From Clostridiales bacterium UBA4706 (GTDB lineage: Bacteria > Bacillota > Clostridia > Oscillospirales > Oscillospiraceae): DNA of 57,056 nucleotides. The notes under the pieces are model-generated. The model had not been told where the DNA came from and ran no database searches. It was given only the letters and a program-made list of their open reading frames with translations. The position numbers were made by a program, and so were the translations under genes. Location: assembly GCA_002404605.1 (NCBI GenBank), contig DHKA01000080.1, positions 1 through 57,056 on the forward strand, given 5' to 3'. The first letter of the stretch is position 1. Each line of letters begins with the position of its first letter. Below are positions 50,167-57,017 of the stretch, piece after piece.

Positions 50167-51396
50167 TTATTCGGCGCGGATGATCGGCATGGACATGCAG
50201 CGCGGACCGCCGCGGCCGCGGGAAAGCTCGGCGGACGGCATTTCGAGGACCTGGATGCCCTCGTCGCGGAGAATGGCGTTGGTCACGTCGTTGCGCTCGT
50301 AAACAACGATCTTGCCCGGCGCGATGCACAGCGTGTTGGAGCCGTCGTTCCACTGCTCACGGGCCGAGGCGATGAGATCGTCGCCGCCGCAGTTGATGAG
50401 CTTGACGCGGTCGGTGCGGGTGTACTTCGCGAGAATGTCCTCCAGCTTGGAGTCGATGCGGCGGATGTGGAGATCGGTCGGATCGCTCACGCCCGGGGTG
50501 ATCTCATAAACGGTGAGAGGCCCGAGGATCGCCGGATGGATCGTGTACTTGTCGTAGTCGATCTGGGTGAACACGGTGTCGAGATGCATAAACGCGCGGC
50601 AGCTCGGGATGTCGAACGCGAGCACGGTGCGGATCTTCGCTTCGGGATCGGCGAAGAGATTGCGGGCCGCGATCTCGATGGCGTCCGGAGAGGTGCGCTG
50701 GGAGATGCCGATCGCGATCGTGTCCTCGGTGAGGTTGAGAACGTCGCCGCCCTCAATGTTGGCGTGATCGTCGCGGTCGTAGTAGCGCTTGACCAGACCT
50801 TCAAAGTCGGGGTGGAAGCGGAAAATGTAGTCGGCGTAAATGGTCTCGCGGCAGCGGGTCGGGAAGCGCATCTTGTGCAGGAACACGCCGTTGCCGACGG
50901 ACGCGAACGGGTCGCGGGTGAAGTAGAGGTTGGGCATCGGATCGACGATCAGATCGTCCGCCGGGGCGATCAGATCCTGCAGGGAGTAGGCGGAAGCGCC
51001 GCCCATTTCCTTGAGCGTGATGCCTTCCATCGTCTTTTCAACGAGCGCCTTGCCTTCAAAATTGCTGATGAGGTATTCATACAGCTTGTCCTGCCAGCGG
51101 CGGGTCTTGATGTTGCCCTCGGAGAGCCACTGATAAAGGAAGGGCTTCGTCTGCTCGGGGTGGAGCTTGAGGACCTCTGCCATCAGATCTTCGAGATACA
51201 CGACCTCGGTGCCGTTGCTGCGCAGGATCTGCGCGAAAGCGTCGTGCTCCTGCTGGGCGACCTTGAGGAACGGGATATCGTCAAAGAGAAGCTCCGGCAG
51301 ACGGTCCGGCGTCAGATGAAGAAGTTCACGGCCGGGACGGTGAAGAAGCACTTTTTTCAGCGGCTTGATCTCGCTGCGAACGCAAATACCTTTCAT
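50167..51396 (-). CDS. arcA: Arginine deiminase
   Basis: ArcA hydrolyses arginine to citrulline and ammonia, the first step of the pathway. At 409 residues it is complete. The amidinotransferase fold is shown by FTRDPFASVGNGVFL (substrate Asp), the FRFHPDFEGL region, EGGDVLNLTEDTIAIGISQR, a catalytic His in FMHLDTVFTQID, and the catalytic Cys in RGRGGPRCMSMPI near the C-terminus. GGAGATT precedes the ATG at 51396. First gene of the operon. The ammonia produced would also give acid resistance. Confidence 0.97.
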   Translation of the reverse strand: MKGICVRSEIKPLKKVLLHRPGRELLHLTPDRLPELLFDDIPFLKVAQQEHDAFAQILRSNGTEVVYLEDLMAEVLKLHPEQTKPFLYQWLSEGNIKTRRWQDKLYEYLISNFEGKALVEKTMEGITLKEMGGASAYSLQDLIAPADDLIVDPMPNLYFTRDPFASVGNGVFLHKMRFPTRCRETIYADYIFRFHPDFEGLVKRYYDRDDHANIEGGDVLNLTEDTIAIGISQRTSPDAIEIAARNLFADPEAKIRTVLAFDIPSCRAFMHLDTVFTQIDYDKYTIHPAILGPLTVYEITPGVSDPTDLHIRRIDSKLEDILAKYTRTDRVKLINCGGDDLIASAREQWNDGSNTLCIAPGKIVVYERNDVTNAILRDEGIQVLEMPSAELSRGRGGPRCMSMPIIRAE

Positions 51397-51525
51397 GATT
51401 TGAATCTCCTACATAGTGTTATTGGCTGTACCGGCCCGTAGCGCTTCCGCACCGGCGCAGGGATTTACTATCCCTATCATATCCGAGGAAAGCTGAAATA
51501 TTGGAAGAACCGTGCGGAAGAAATT

Positions 51526-51541
51526 GTATATTTCTGCACTT
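51526..51541 (-). promoter_or_regulatory. Candidate ArgR box upstream of arcA
   Basis: GTGCAGAAATATACAA on the minus strand resembles the ArgR half-site pair (TGCA...AAATAT...ACA). It is about 130 bases before the arcA start, and a second looser copy (TTGTACAGAAAATCAACA) adjoins it. ArgR itself is encoded in the same operon. Confidence 0.3.
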
Positions 51542-51607
51542 ATCGTTGTACAGAAAATCAACAGTTTTACGCTTTTTCGGCCGTCATTTTCCACGCTTTA
51601 CCTTCGT

Positions 51608-51647
51608 AAAAAAATAAAAATTCCCGCCGAAAAATCCTGGCGGGAAT
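51608..51647 (-). terminator. Terminator downstream of argS
   Basis: ATTCCCGCC / GGCGGGAAT stem followed on the minus strand by a long T-rich tract. It separates argS transcription from arcA. Confidence 0.75.
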
Positions 51648-51869
51648 GGAAAAAACGATGAATGGCGGGGAATATCCCCAAAAACGACGCGAAAAAACTG
51701 GAACAATGTCAGCAAAAATGCCGCAAGGCAAGAGAAAAGCCGCCTTTCGGCGGCTTTTCTCATTTTCCTGCCATACATACCGTCCGAAGGGCGGTTGTAC
51801 GGTCACGATTTTATCGGATTGTATATTTTTGGTGTTTTGTGCGGTTTGTGAAAAATCACAGACGGGAAA

Positions 51870-53528
51870 TTACATGGTCTCCGGAGCGGAAACGCCGATG
51901 AGAGCGAGCGCGTTTTTGAGCGTGATCATTGTCGCCTTGATGAGGCCGAGACGCTGATTGGTGAGCTCGGGATCGTCGGGGTTGTTGACCTTCGTGGAGT
52001 TATAATAGCTGTGGAACACCTTAACGAGCGAGATGATATACTCGGTCATCTTGTTCGGCTTGCGGTTGAGCGCGTCGGCGGCGACCTCCTTCGGGAACTC
52101 GCTGATCATCTTGAGCAGCTGCAGCTCCTTCTCATCGGTCAGACGGTCATAGGAATCGACCGGCTTGAATTCGGGGATCTGGGGATTCTTGAGGATCGAG
52201 CACATGCGCGAGTAGGCATACTGCGCGTAGTACACGGGGTTGTTGTTGTCCTTGGAACGGGCGAGCTTGAGATCAAGATCCATGTGCGTCGCAACATCCT
52301 TGGAGACGAAGAACCAGCGTGCGGCGTCCACGCCGATATCCTCGCACAGCTCGCGGATGGTGATCGCGTTGCCGGTGCGCTTGGACATCTTGACTTCCTT
52401 ACCGTCTTCGACCATGCGGACCATCTGGATAAGGTCGACAGAGAGCGTGCCCTCCGGATAGCCGAGAGCGGTGAGGGCATTCTGCATGCGGGTGACGTAG
52501 GAGTGGTGGTCGGCGCCCCAGAGATTGACGAGCAGCGGGTAGCCGCGCTCGATCTTGTAAACGTGGTTGGCGATATCAGGCGTCAGATAGGAGAGTGTGC
52601 CGTCGCTCTTGCGGAGGACACGGTCCTTGTCGTCGCCGTAGTCGGTGCTCTTGAACCAGAGCGCGCCGTCCTTTTCGTAGGTGAGACCCATGTCGGCCAT
52701 GTGCTGCAGACAGTCGTTGATGCGCTTGGCGTTGTTCTCATAGAAGAAAGTCTCGTGCATCCAGCTCTGCATCGTGACGCGGTAGGCCTTGAGATCGCGG
52801 TCGATCTTTTCGAGTTCTTTCTTCTTGCCGTAGTCCATGAAGTGCGCGAGACGCTCCTTCGGATCGGCGGTGAGCCACTTGTCGCCCTCTTCCTCGGCGA
52901 GTTGCGCGGCGATGACCTTGATGTCGTCGGCGTGGTAGCCGCCTTCGGGCAGGGGGTATTCCTTGCCGAAGTGCTCAAAGTAGCGGGCGGTGAGCGATTC
53001 GCCGAGCATGACGATCTGGTTGCCGGCGTCGTTGACGTAGAACTCGCGCAGCACATCCCAGCCGCTGGCCTCCATCATACGTGCGATGCAGTCGCCCCAG
53101 GCGGCGTTGCGGGCGTGGCCGCAGTGCAGATCGCCGGTCGGGTTGGCGGAGACCCACTCGAGCAGCAGGTGCTTGCCCTTGCCGGAATCGTTCTTGCCGT
53201 AATCGTCGCCGGCGGCGAGAACATCGTTGATGACGGCGGTAAGCGCGCTCGCCTTGAGCTTGAAGTTGATGAAGCCGGGGCGGGCGACGGTGACGGATTC
53301 GCACTCGGGCAGCAGCTCCGCGAGCTTGGCGACGAGCGGCTCGGCGATCTCCATCGGGTTGCGTCGGAGAGTACGCGACAGCTTCATGGCAATGCTGGTG
53401 GAATAGTCGCCCAGCTTGGTGTCCTGCGGCGTCTCAACGACGAGCTGGCCCTCCGTCACATCCAGATCATAGACCTCTTTTACGGCCTTCTGCGCGGCGG
53501 CGTAAATCTTGCTTCCAAAGTCGTTCAT
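51870..53528 (-). CDS. argS: Arginyl-tRNA synthetase
   Basis: ArgS charges tRNA-Arg with arginine. The class Ia enzyme has 552 residues. The N-terminal tRNA D-loop domain (about 1-95) precedes the Rossmann core, where the HIGH-like motif is GDLHCGHARNAAWGD (near 131-145). The ATP loop KMSKRTGN is near 384, and the helical anticodon domain (DALNRKPNKMTEYIISLVKV) closes the protein. The ATG at 53528 has AAGGAGAG upstream and a good promoter at 53593-53620. It is a separate unit upstream of the arginine deiminase operon. Confidence 0.97.
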   Translation of the reverse strand: MNDFGSKIYAAAQKAVKEVYDLDVTEGQLVVETPQDTKLGDYSTSIAMKLSRTLRRNPMEIAEPLVAKLAELLPECESVTVARPGFINFKLKASALTAVINDVLAAGDDYGKNDSGKGKHLLLEWVSANPTGDLHCGHARNAAWGDCIARMMEASGWDVLREFYVNDAGNQIVMLGESLTARYFEHFGKEYPLPEGGYHADDIKVIAAQLAEEEGDKWLTADPKERLAHFMDYGKKKELEKIDRDLKAYRVTMQSWMHETFFYENNAKRINDCLQHMADMGLTYEKDGALWFKSTDYGDDKDRVLRKSDGTLSYLTPDIANHVYKIERGYPLLVNLWGADHHSYVTRMQNALTALGYPEGTLSVDLIQMVRMVEDGKEVKMSKRTGNAITIRELCEDIGVDAARWFFVSKDVATHMDLDLKLARSKDNNNPVYYAQYAYSRMCSILKNPQIPEFKPVDSYDRLTDEKELQLLKMISEFPKEVAADALNRKPNKMTEYIISLVKVFHSYYNSTKVNNPDDPELTNQRLGLIKATMITLKNALALIGVSAPETM

Positions 53529-53592
53529 TCAAATACTCTCCTTACATTTATATACTGCCGTAGAATTGGTGCGAGTATACATACGTCCCATT

Positions 53593-53620
53593 ACTATATC
53601 ATAAAATGCCCTTTATGCAA
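53593..53620 (-). promoter_or_regulatory. Promoter of argS
   Basis: On the minus strand TTGCAT (53620-53615), 16 bases, TATAGT (53598-53593), with TG one base upstream of the -10 (extended -10). It lies about 65 bases before the argS ATG. Confidence 0.65.
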
Positions 53621-53720
53621 CCCCTTTCTGCCGAAAATCGTTGTACGACGGCGCTTTTCGATTGACAGTACGAGCGATTTGTGGTAATTTTTTTGAGCAC
53701 GCGGCCGTTCGGCGCGCCAT

Positions 53721-53765
53721 GGGGAGTTACCGAAGCGGTCATAACGGGGCGGTCTTGAAAACGGG
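53721..53765 (+). pseudogene. 5' fragment of a tRNA-Ser gene
   Basis: GGGGAGTTACCGAAGCGG, then TCATAACGGGG, then CGGTCTTGAAAAC reads as the acceptor 5' strand, D-arm and anticodon loop (CTTGAAA, anticodon UGA) of a bacterial tRNA-Ser. After the anticodon loop the expected 3' strand, variable arm and T-arm are missing and replaced by unrelated AT-rich DNA. It is in the same direction as the intact tRNA-Ser 137 bases downstream. The break inside the anticodon stem suggests past recombination by an element that used the anticodon region. Confidence 0.7.
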
Positions 53766-53901
53766 AGAGTATTTTGGAAACCATTTTCCAATTTTTCCTG
53801 TGTTTTCAATGGGTTGCGGCTACGAGAAATTAAGAGAAAATCGGGATTTCTCTCCAAGTTTCTCTCCTTTTTCCGAGGAACGTTGGAGCGAGAATATATT
53901 T

Positions 53902-53997
53902 GGAGATGTACCCAAGCGGCTGAAGGGACCGGTCTTGAAAATCGGGAGGCCGGCGTAGAAAACCGGCGCGGGGGTTCAAATCCCTCCATCTCCGCCA
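53902..53997 (+). tRNA. tRNA-Ser (anticodon UGA)
   Basis: The acceptor stem GGAGATG pairs with CATCTCC, followed by discriminator G and an encoded CCA. D-arm CCAAGCGGCTGAAGG, anticodon loop CTTGAAA with anticodon TGA, a long variable arm of the class II type (GGCCGGCGTAGAAAACCGGC) and T-loop GTTCAAATC. It is intact. A tyrosine integrase gene begins 43 bases after its end, facing it, so the tRNA 3' end is the likely attachment site. Confidence 0.95.
53970..53997. mobile_element. Probable attL core at tRNA-Ser 3' end
   Basis: The tRNA 3' end, GGGGGTTCAAATCCCTCCAT plus TCTCCGCCA, would be the direct repeat kept when an element inserts. The matching attR copy is not in the window, as expected if the element extends past 57056. 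Exact limits are unknown. Confidence 0.5.
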
Positions 53998-53998
53998 G

Positions 53999-54030
53999 TC
54001 AGAGCAAAGTTCGCTTTGCTCTGATTTTTT
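53999..54030 (+). terminator. Terminator after tRNA-Ser
   Basis: Perfect stem TCAGAGCAAAG / CTTTGCTCTGA with TTCG loop and TTTTTT, directly after the tRNA CCA. Confidence 0.9.
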
Positions 54031-54040
54031 ATTTGCCGCA

Positions 54041-55207
54041 TCAGGAAATCGCGTTCAAAGCCCCCTGCAAACCGTTTGCCATAGCCGCTGCCGAGAGCCG
54101 TTTGGAATTGCATTCCAAGTGCGCATAGACATTGGCTGTGGTGGAAAAGTCGCTGTGACCGAGCCATTCCTGAATCTGCTTCATGGGGACGCCGTTGGCC
54201 AGCAGCAAACTGGCACAGCTGTGACGAAGATCGTGATAGCGAATTTTCCGCAGGCCGTGCTTCTTTAGAAGCTTCGCAAAGGCTTCGGTAAGATAATGCG
54301 GGGAGAGCAGCTTTCCCATTTCATCCACACAGATGAACCCCAGATAGTCCTTGTTATAGCTTTTGCCGCACACACACTTTAATTCGTCCTGCTGTTTCTT
54401 CTTATGCAGCAAAAGCTCCTTGAAAGCCGGGATCAGGGGCAGCGTTCTCATGCTGGATTTCGTTTTGGTTATGTCCTGGGCCTTCTGCACTCGCTTTCCG
54501 TCAATGTAACAGGACACAACCGTATGTCGGATGGTAATCGTGTCGTTCTGGAAGTCGATGGCATCCCATTTCAGGCCGATAGCCTCGCTTCTGCGCAGAC
54601 CATAAAACGCTCCGAGAAAGATGGGGATTTCAAGCTTACTCCCTTTTGCGGCTTCAAAGAGTTTCTGGACTTCGGCACTATCGTAAAAGCTGCCGACAAA
54701 CGGGGCGGCTTTGGGGCGATCCACCTTGTCCACCGGGTTGGCATCGATTAGTTCAATTTTTACGGCATACTTCAGCGCCCGGTGCAGGAGCGTGTGATAG
54801 TGGATCACTGTTCTTGCAGAAACCCGTTCCAACTGTTTCAGATAGAATGCTTGAATGTCGATGGCTTTCAGTTCGGCGAGTGGGATCGCTTTCTTCTCAA
54901 AATAGGGAACAACAATTTTCTGTACAATGGACGAGTAAGAAGCATAGGTCGTGGTGGCAACCGTCGGCTTGATAATTTGCAGCCATTGGAGCATGTAATC
55001 CGAAAAATTGATTTCTGCATCTATCGGCTTCTCCACCGGGGCAAACGTCTGACGAACCTCTGACAGCATTTTCTCGGCTTTCTTTTTGTTCCCCTTTACC
55101 GGAAGCTTGGTTGAAATCCATTTGTTTTTCCGTTTTCCATTTGCGCTTGGGTAGGATAGCACCATGTAATAGATGCCGTTTTTTTCTTGCAGATGTCCTG
55201 CTACCAT
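54041..55207 (-). CDS. Site-specific tyrosine integrase
   Basis: A 388-residue Tn916-Int-like recombinase that would insert and excise the element at tRNA-Ser. An AP2-like arm-binding domain (residues 1-60), a SAM-like core-binding domain (about 68-165), and the catalytic domain: Arg in GLRRSEAIGL (near 210), HDLRHS (His and Arg, near 325), GHSDFST (His, near 350) and the nucleophile Tyr in ANVYAHLE (near 360). All key residues are present. The ATG at 55207 has AGGAGG upstream. Base composition is lower in GC than the chromosome on its left. The excisionase-like gene lies just upstream. Confidence 0.95.
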   Translation of the reverse strand: MVAGHLQEKNGIYYMVLSYPSANGKRKNKWISTKLPVKGNKKKAEKMLSEVRQTFAPVEKPIDAEINFSDYMLQWLQIIKPTVATTTYASYSSIVQKIVVPYFEKKAIPLAELKAIDIQAFYLKQLERVSARTVIHYHTLLHRALKYAVKIELIDANPVDKVDRPKAAPFVGSFYDSAEVQKLFEAAKGSKLEIPIFLGAFYGLRRSEAIGLKWDAIDFQNDTITIRHTVVSCYIDGKRVQKAQDITKTKSSMRTLPLIPAFKELLLHKKKQQDELKCVCGKSYNKDYLGFICVDEMGKLLSPHYLTEAFAKLLKKHGLRKIRYHDLRHSCASLLLANGVPMKQIQEWLGHSDFSTTANVYAHLECNSKRLSAAAMANGLQGALNAIS

Positions 55208-55234
55208 AAAAATACTCCTCCTTTATGTAGGTCG

Positions 55235-55292
55235 ATTGGACTTCTGCTGTTGGCAGATACCAGTTTATCTGGTTCAGCAGCAGAAGTCCAAT
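55235..55292. repeat. Long inverted repeat between excisionase and integrase
   Basis: ATTGGACTTCTGCTG (55235-55249) and CAGCAGAAGTCCAAT (55278-55292) are perfect 15-bp arms around a 28-base centre that itself holds CCAG/CTGG. It lies in the only gap between the two recombination genes. It could be an attenuator or a protein-binding site that sets the ratio of integrase to excisionase. Confidence 0.7.
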
Positions 55293-55298
55293 GTGCGA

Positions 55299-55520
55299 TT
55301 AGGAAACCGGTGAGGATTTCATAACCAAGCGCATATACGAAAGAAGGTGTGCTTTGGGAATTCGATAAGAGCGCCCGACTTTCAGGCTCTTGATCTTGTT
55401 TTCCCGGATCAGTTTGTAGCCGGTCTTTGTGCTGATACCCAGCGCCCGACTCATTTCCTCCACGGTCAGCACATCCGGATAGTCTTTTAGGACACTCCGA
55501 TAAACATCGCTAAACCCCAT
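55299..55520 (-). CDS. Excisionase-like HTH protein
   Basis: A 73-residue DNA-binding protein of the AlpA/MerR-like excisionase type. VLTVEEMSRALGISTKTGYK forms the winged helix and KSLKVGRSYRIPKAHLLSY the wing (family pattern VGRxYRIPK). AGGAGGC lies before the ATG at 55520. It is upstream of the integrase on the same strand and likely directs excision. Such small HTH genes also act as regulators, so the role rests on context. Confidence 0.85.
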   Translation of the reverse strand: MGFSDVYRSVLKDYPDVLTVEEMSRALGISTKTGYKLIRENKIKSLKVGRSYRIPKAHLLSYMRLVMKSSPVS

Positions 55521-55586
55521 TTTTTGCCTCCTGTATAAATAGATTGTAAATCTGATGAATCGGGAGAAGGAGAGTCTGTTGTTTCT

Positions 55587-55625
55587 TTCGGCAGATGAGA
55601 AGAAAATATGTCGAAAAATGACGAA
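55587..55625. promoter_or_regulatory. Cluster of three Spo0A-box-like sites
   Basis: TTCGGCA (55587-55593, complement TGCCGAA), TGTCGAA (55609-55615) and TGACGAA (55619-55625) all match the 0A-box core TGNCGAA. The last two are head-to-tail with 10-base centre spacing, one helix turn. They lie between the divergent excisionase gene and the stand-alone Spo0A DNA-binding gene. Confidence 0.55.
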
Positions 55626-55702
55626 AAGAGGCGATAAAGACCGATTTATCTGTTATTGGCTCTATCATCTTCTTAAATCTTTGGATTTGGGAGGATATAC
55701 CA

Positions 55703-56050
55703 ATGACCGCTGTACAGGACATTCTGCGATCTTTTGGCATTACAAGATGCTACAAAGGCTTTAAACACACCGAGTACGCCATCTGTCTGGCCGTCCAGGA
55801 TGAGTCCCGTCTGGAGGCGATCACAAAAGAGATCTACATGGAAACGGCAGCTCACTTTGAATGCAATTGGACAGCCGTCGAAAGAAACATCCGCACCGCC
55901 GTTTCCCGTGCATGGTCTGTCAATCCCGATCTGCTCTGCCAGATGGCAGGGTATCCATTGGAATTTGAACCCACTTCCTCACAATTTATCGAGATAATCT
56001 CTTCCTACATAATTCGTTCGCGCCAGCCGCAGCCTCTTGTTCTGCCTTAA
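55703..56050 (+). CDS. Stand-alone Spo0A DNA-binding-domain protein
   Basis: A 115-residue protein equal to the C-terminal effector domain of Spo0A, the master regulator of sporulation. Matches include GITRCYKGFKHTEYAICLAV, ITKEIYMETAAHFECNWTAV and ERNIRTAVSRAW, the recognition-helix region of Spo0A (xTASRVERAIRHAIEVAW in Bacillus). The receiver domain with its phosphorylated Asp is absent, so it could bind 0A boxes without a phosphorelay. AGGATATACC precedes the ATG at 55703, with GGGAGGA just before. It lies in the integrative element beside int and xis. Possible roles are control of element genes or interference with host Spo0A; both are inference. Confidence 0.88.
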   Translation: MTAVQDILRSFGITRCYKGFKHTEYAICLAVQDESRLEAITKEIYMETAAHFECNWTAVERNIRTAVSRAWSVNPDLLCQMAGYPLEFEPTSSQFIEIISSYIIRSRQPQPLVLP

Positions 56051-56091
56051 TCCGTTTTACTTTCTCGACAGATTCTTATAGATAGCTTTTC

Positions 56092-56469
56092 CTAAGGCAG
56101 CTTTCCTCTTTCCGGGACATCCTGCCCGATGCTGATCTCGATGCAGCGGCGAATGGCGTCCATCTGCGGGGCATCGAAAGTCCCCAGATACTGCCGGCAT
56201 TGGCGCTTATCTATCGTCGTGATCTGCTCCAAAAGGACGATGCTCCCATCCCGCAGGAATTTTGTTGGTGGCACGGGATACTGCGTCGCCTGGCAGCCGT
56301 GTTTCCGCGGCCGGGATGTAATTGGCGCGACAATCAGCGTGGGTGCGTAGAGATTCCCGATGTTGTTTTGCAGAATGACAACCGGACGGCGGCCATGCTC
56401 CACCGAGCCCGGCTCGGCGCGAAGCTCTGCCATGAACACGTCGCCCCGGCGGAATCCTTCGTTTTTCAT
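56092..56469 (-). CDS. MazF/PemK-type endoribonuclease toxin
   Basis: A 125-residue protein with the MazF fold, an RNA-cutting toxin in toxin-antitoxin pairs. Family marks: RRGDVFMAELRAEPGSVEHG near the start, the catalytic-core strand RPVVILQNNIGN, LIVAPITSRPRKHG, and LLEQITTIDKRQ near residue 80. The ATG at 56469 has GGAGGTC upstream and overlaps the sortase stop as ATGA. No mazE-type antitoxin gene adjoins it on either side in the window, so it may be an orphan or a non-toxin relative used as regulator. Confidence 0.87.
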   Translation of the reverse strand: MKNEGFRRGDVFMAELRAEPGSVEHGRRPVVILQNNIGNLYAPTLIVAPITSRPRKHGCQATQYPVPPTKFLRDGSIVLLEQITTIDKRQCRQYLGTFDAPQMDAIRRCIEISIGQDVPERGKLP

Positions 56470-57017
56470 GGGACGACCTCCGAAATCTCTTTTTCACAGA
56501 TCGCTAAAAACCGGTACTTTCCCCCGGATGCATAGGGGTGACAGGTGAGAAGCGTCAGCAGTTCCCTCCCCGGCTGTATCATGACGGAGGCAATATCATC
56601 CGGCGCAATAACAGCGACGCCTGATACGCGGTAATAATTTTCACTCCAGAGTGTTGTCAGGATCACTTCATCGCCCTCCGTCAGCGTGGACAGATAGCGG
56701 AAGTAATCCGCGCCGTTAAACCCGCAATGCCCGGCGAGAACGCAGTTTGTATTTTCGCCGCCAATGGGCAGGCTCGTCTGCGAAAGATGCGCCGCGCCCT
56801 TCGCCATATTCTCCTCCGAAGCGCCGAGATAGATGGGCAGCGTTACGCCGAGCTTGGGGATGCATACCGTCCCGAAGACGCCGTCATCAATGCCATAATC
56901 CGAGAGACATACGGACGCCTCCTGATACGCCGAAATGCTGGTAAAGCCCGCCTGCCGGTTACGATACAGTTCCTCGTTATATTCTTGTGCTGCCCGGAAA
57001 AGCTCCGGATATGGCAA
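56466..57017 (-). CDS. Sortase (class C/D-like), lacking N-terminal anchor
   Basis: A 183-residue transpeptidase domain. The catalytic His is in VLAGHCGFNGADYF (near residue 97), the Cys in LLTLLTCHPYASGG (near 159) and the Arg in KYRFLAICE (near 170). A TTG at 57017 with GACGGGGA upstream is the only start before an in-frame TAA at 57054-57056. Class C sortases normally carry an N-terminal membrane helix before YxELFxxAxEYN; none is coded in the 13 codons available, so the gene is 5'-truncated, frameshifted or soluble. It is coupled to mazF by ATGA overlap. The substrate protein is not in the window. Confidence 0.8.
   Translation of the reverse strand: MPYPELFRAAQEYNEELYRNRQAGFTSISAYQEASVCLSDYGIDDGVFGTVCIPKLGVTLPIYLGASEENMAKGAAHLSQTSLPIGGENTNCVLAGHCGFNGADYFRYLSTLTEGDEVILTTLWSENYYRVSGVAVIAPDDIASVMIQPGRELLTLLTCHPYASGGKYRFLAICEKEISEVVP

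Larger units (their letters stand above)
51397..51869. other. 473-bp region between arcA and argS
   Basis: Non-coding region holding the arcA promoter (minus strand, TATGAT at 51481-51476 as a -10 candidate without a clear -35), ArgR-box-like sequences at 51526-51560, a terminator at 51608-51647 and a second stem GCCGCC/GGCGGC at 51740-51759. Short ORFs on both strands have no ribosome sites and look like noise. Confidence 0.5.

Noticed and set aside
51567..51806. Short minus-strand frame in the arcA-argS gap with hydrophobic C-terminal text
   Set aside because: No ribosome site, spans two terminator stems, and no family resemblance; treated as non-coding.
52011..53687. Plus-strand frame opposite argS
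   Set aside because: Antisense shadow of argS.
53594..53989. Minus-strand frame across the tRNA-Ser
   Set aside because: Produced by the antisense of the tRNA gene and remnant; a common false ORF over tRNAs.
55555..55764. Short plus-strand frame before the Spo0A-domain gene
   Set aside because: Overlaps the better-supported gene start in another frame, lacks a ribosome site and covers the candidate 0A boxes.
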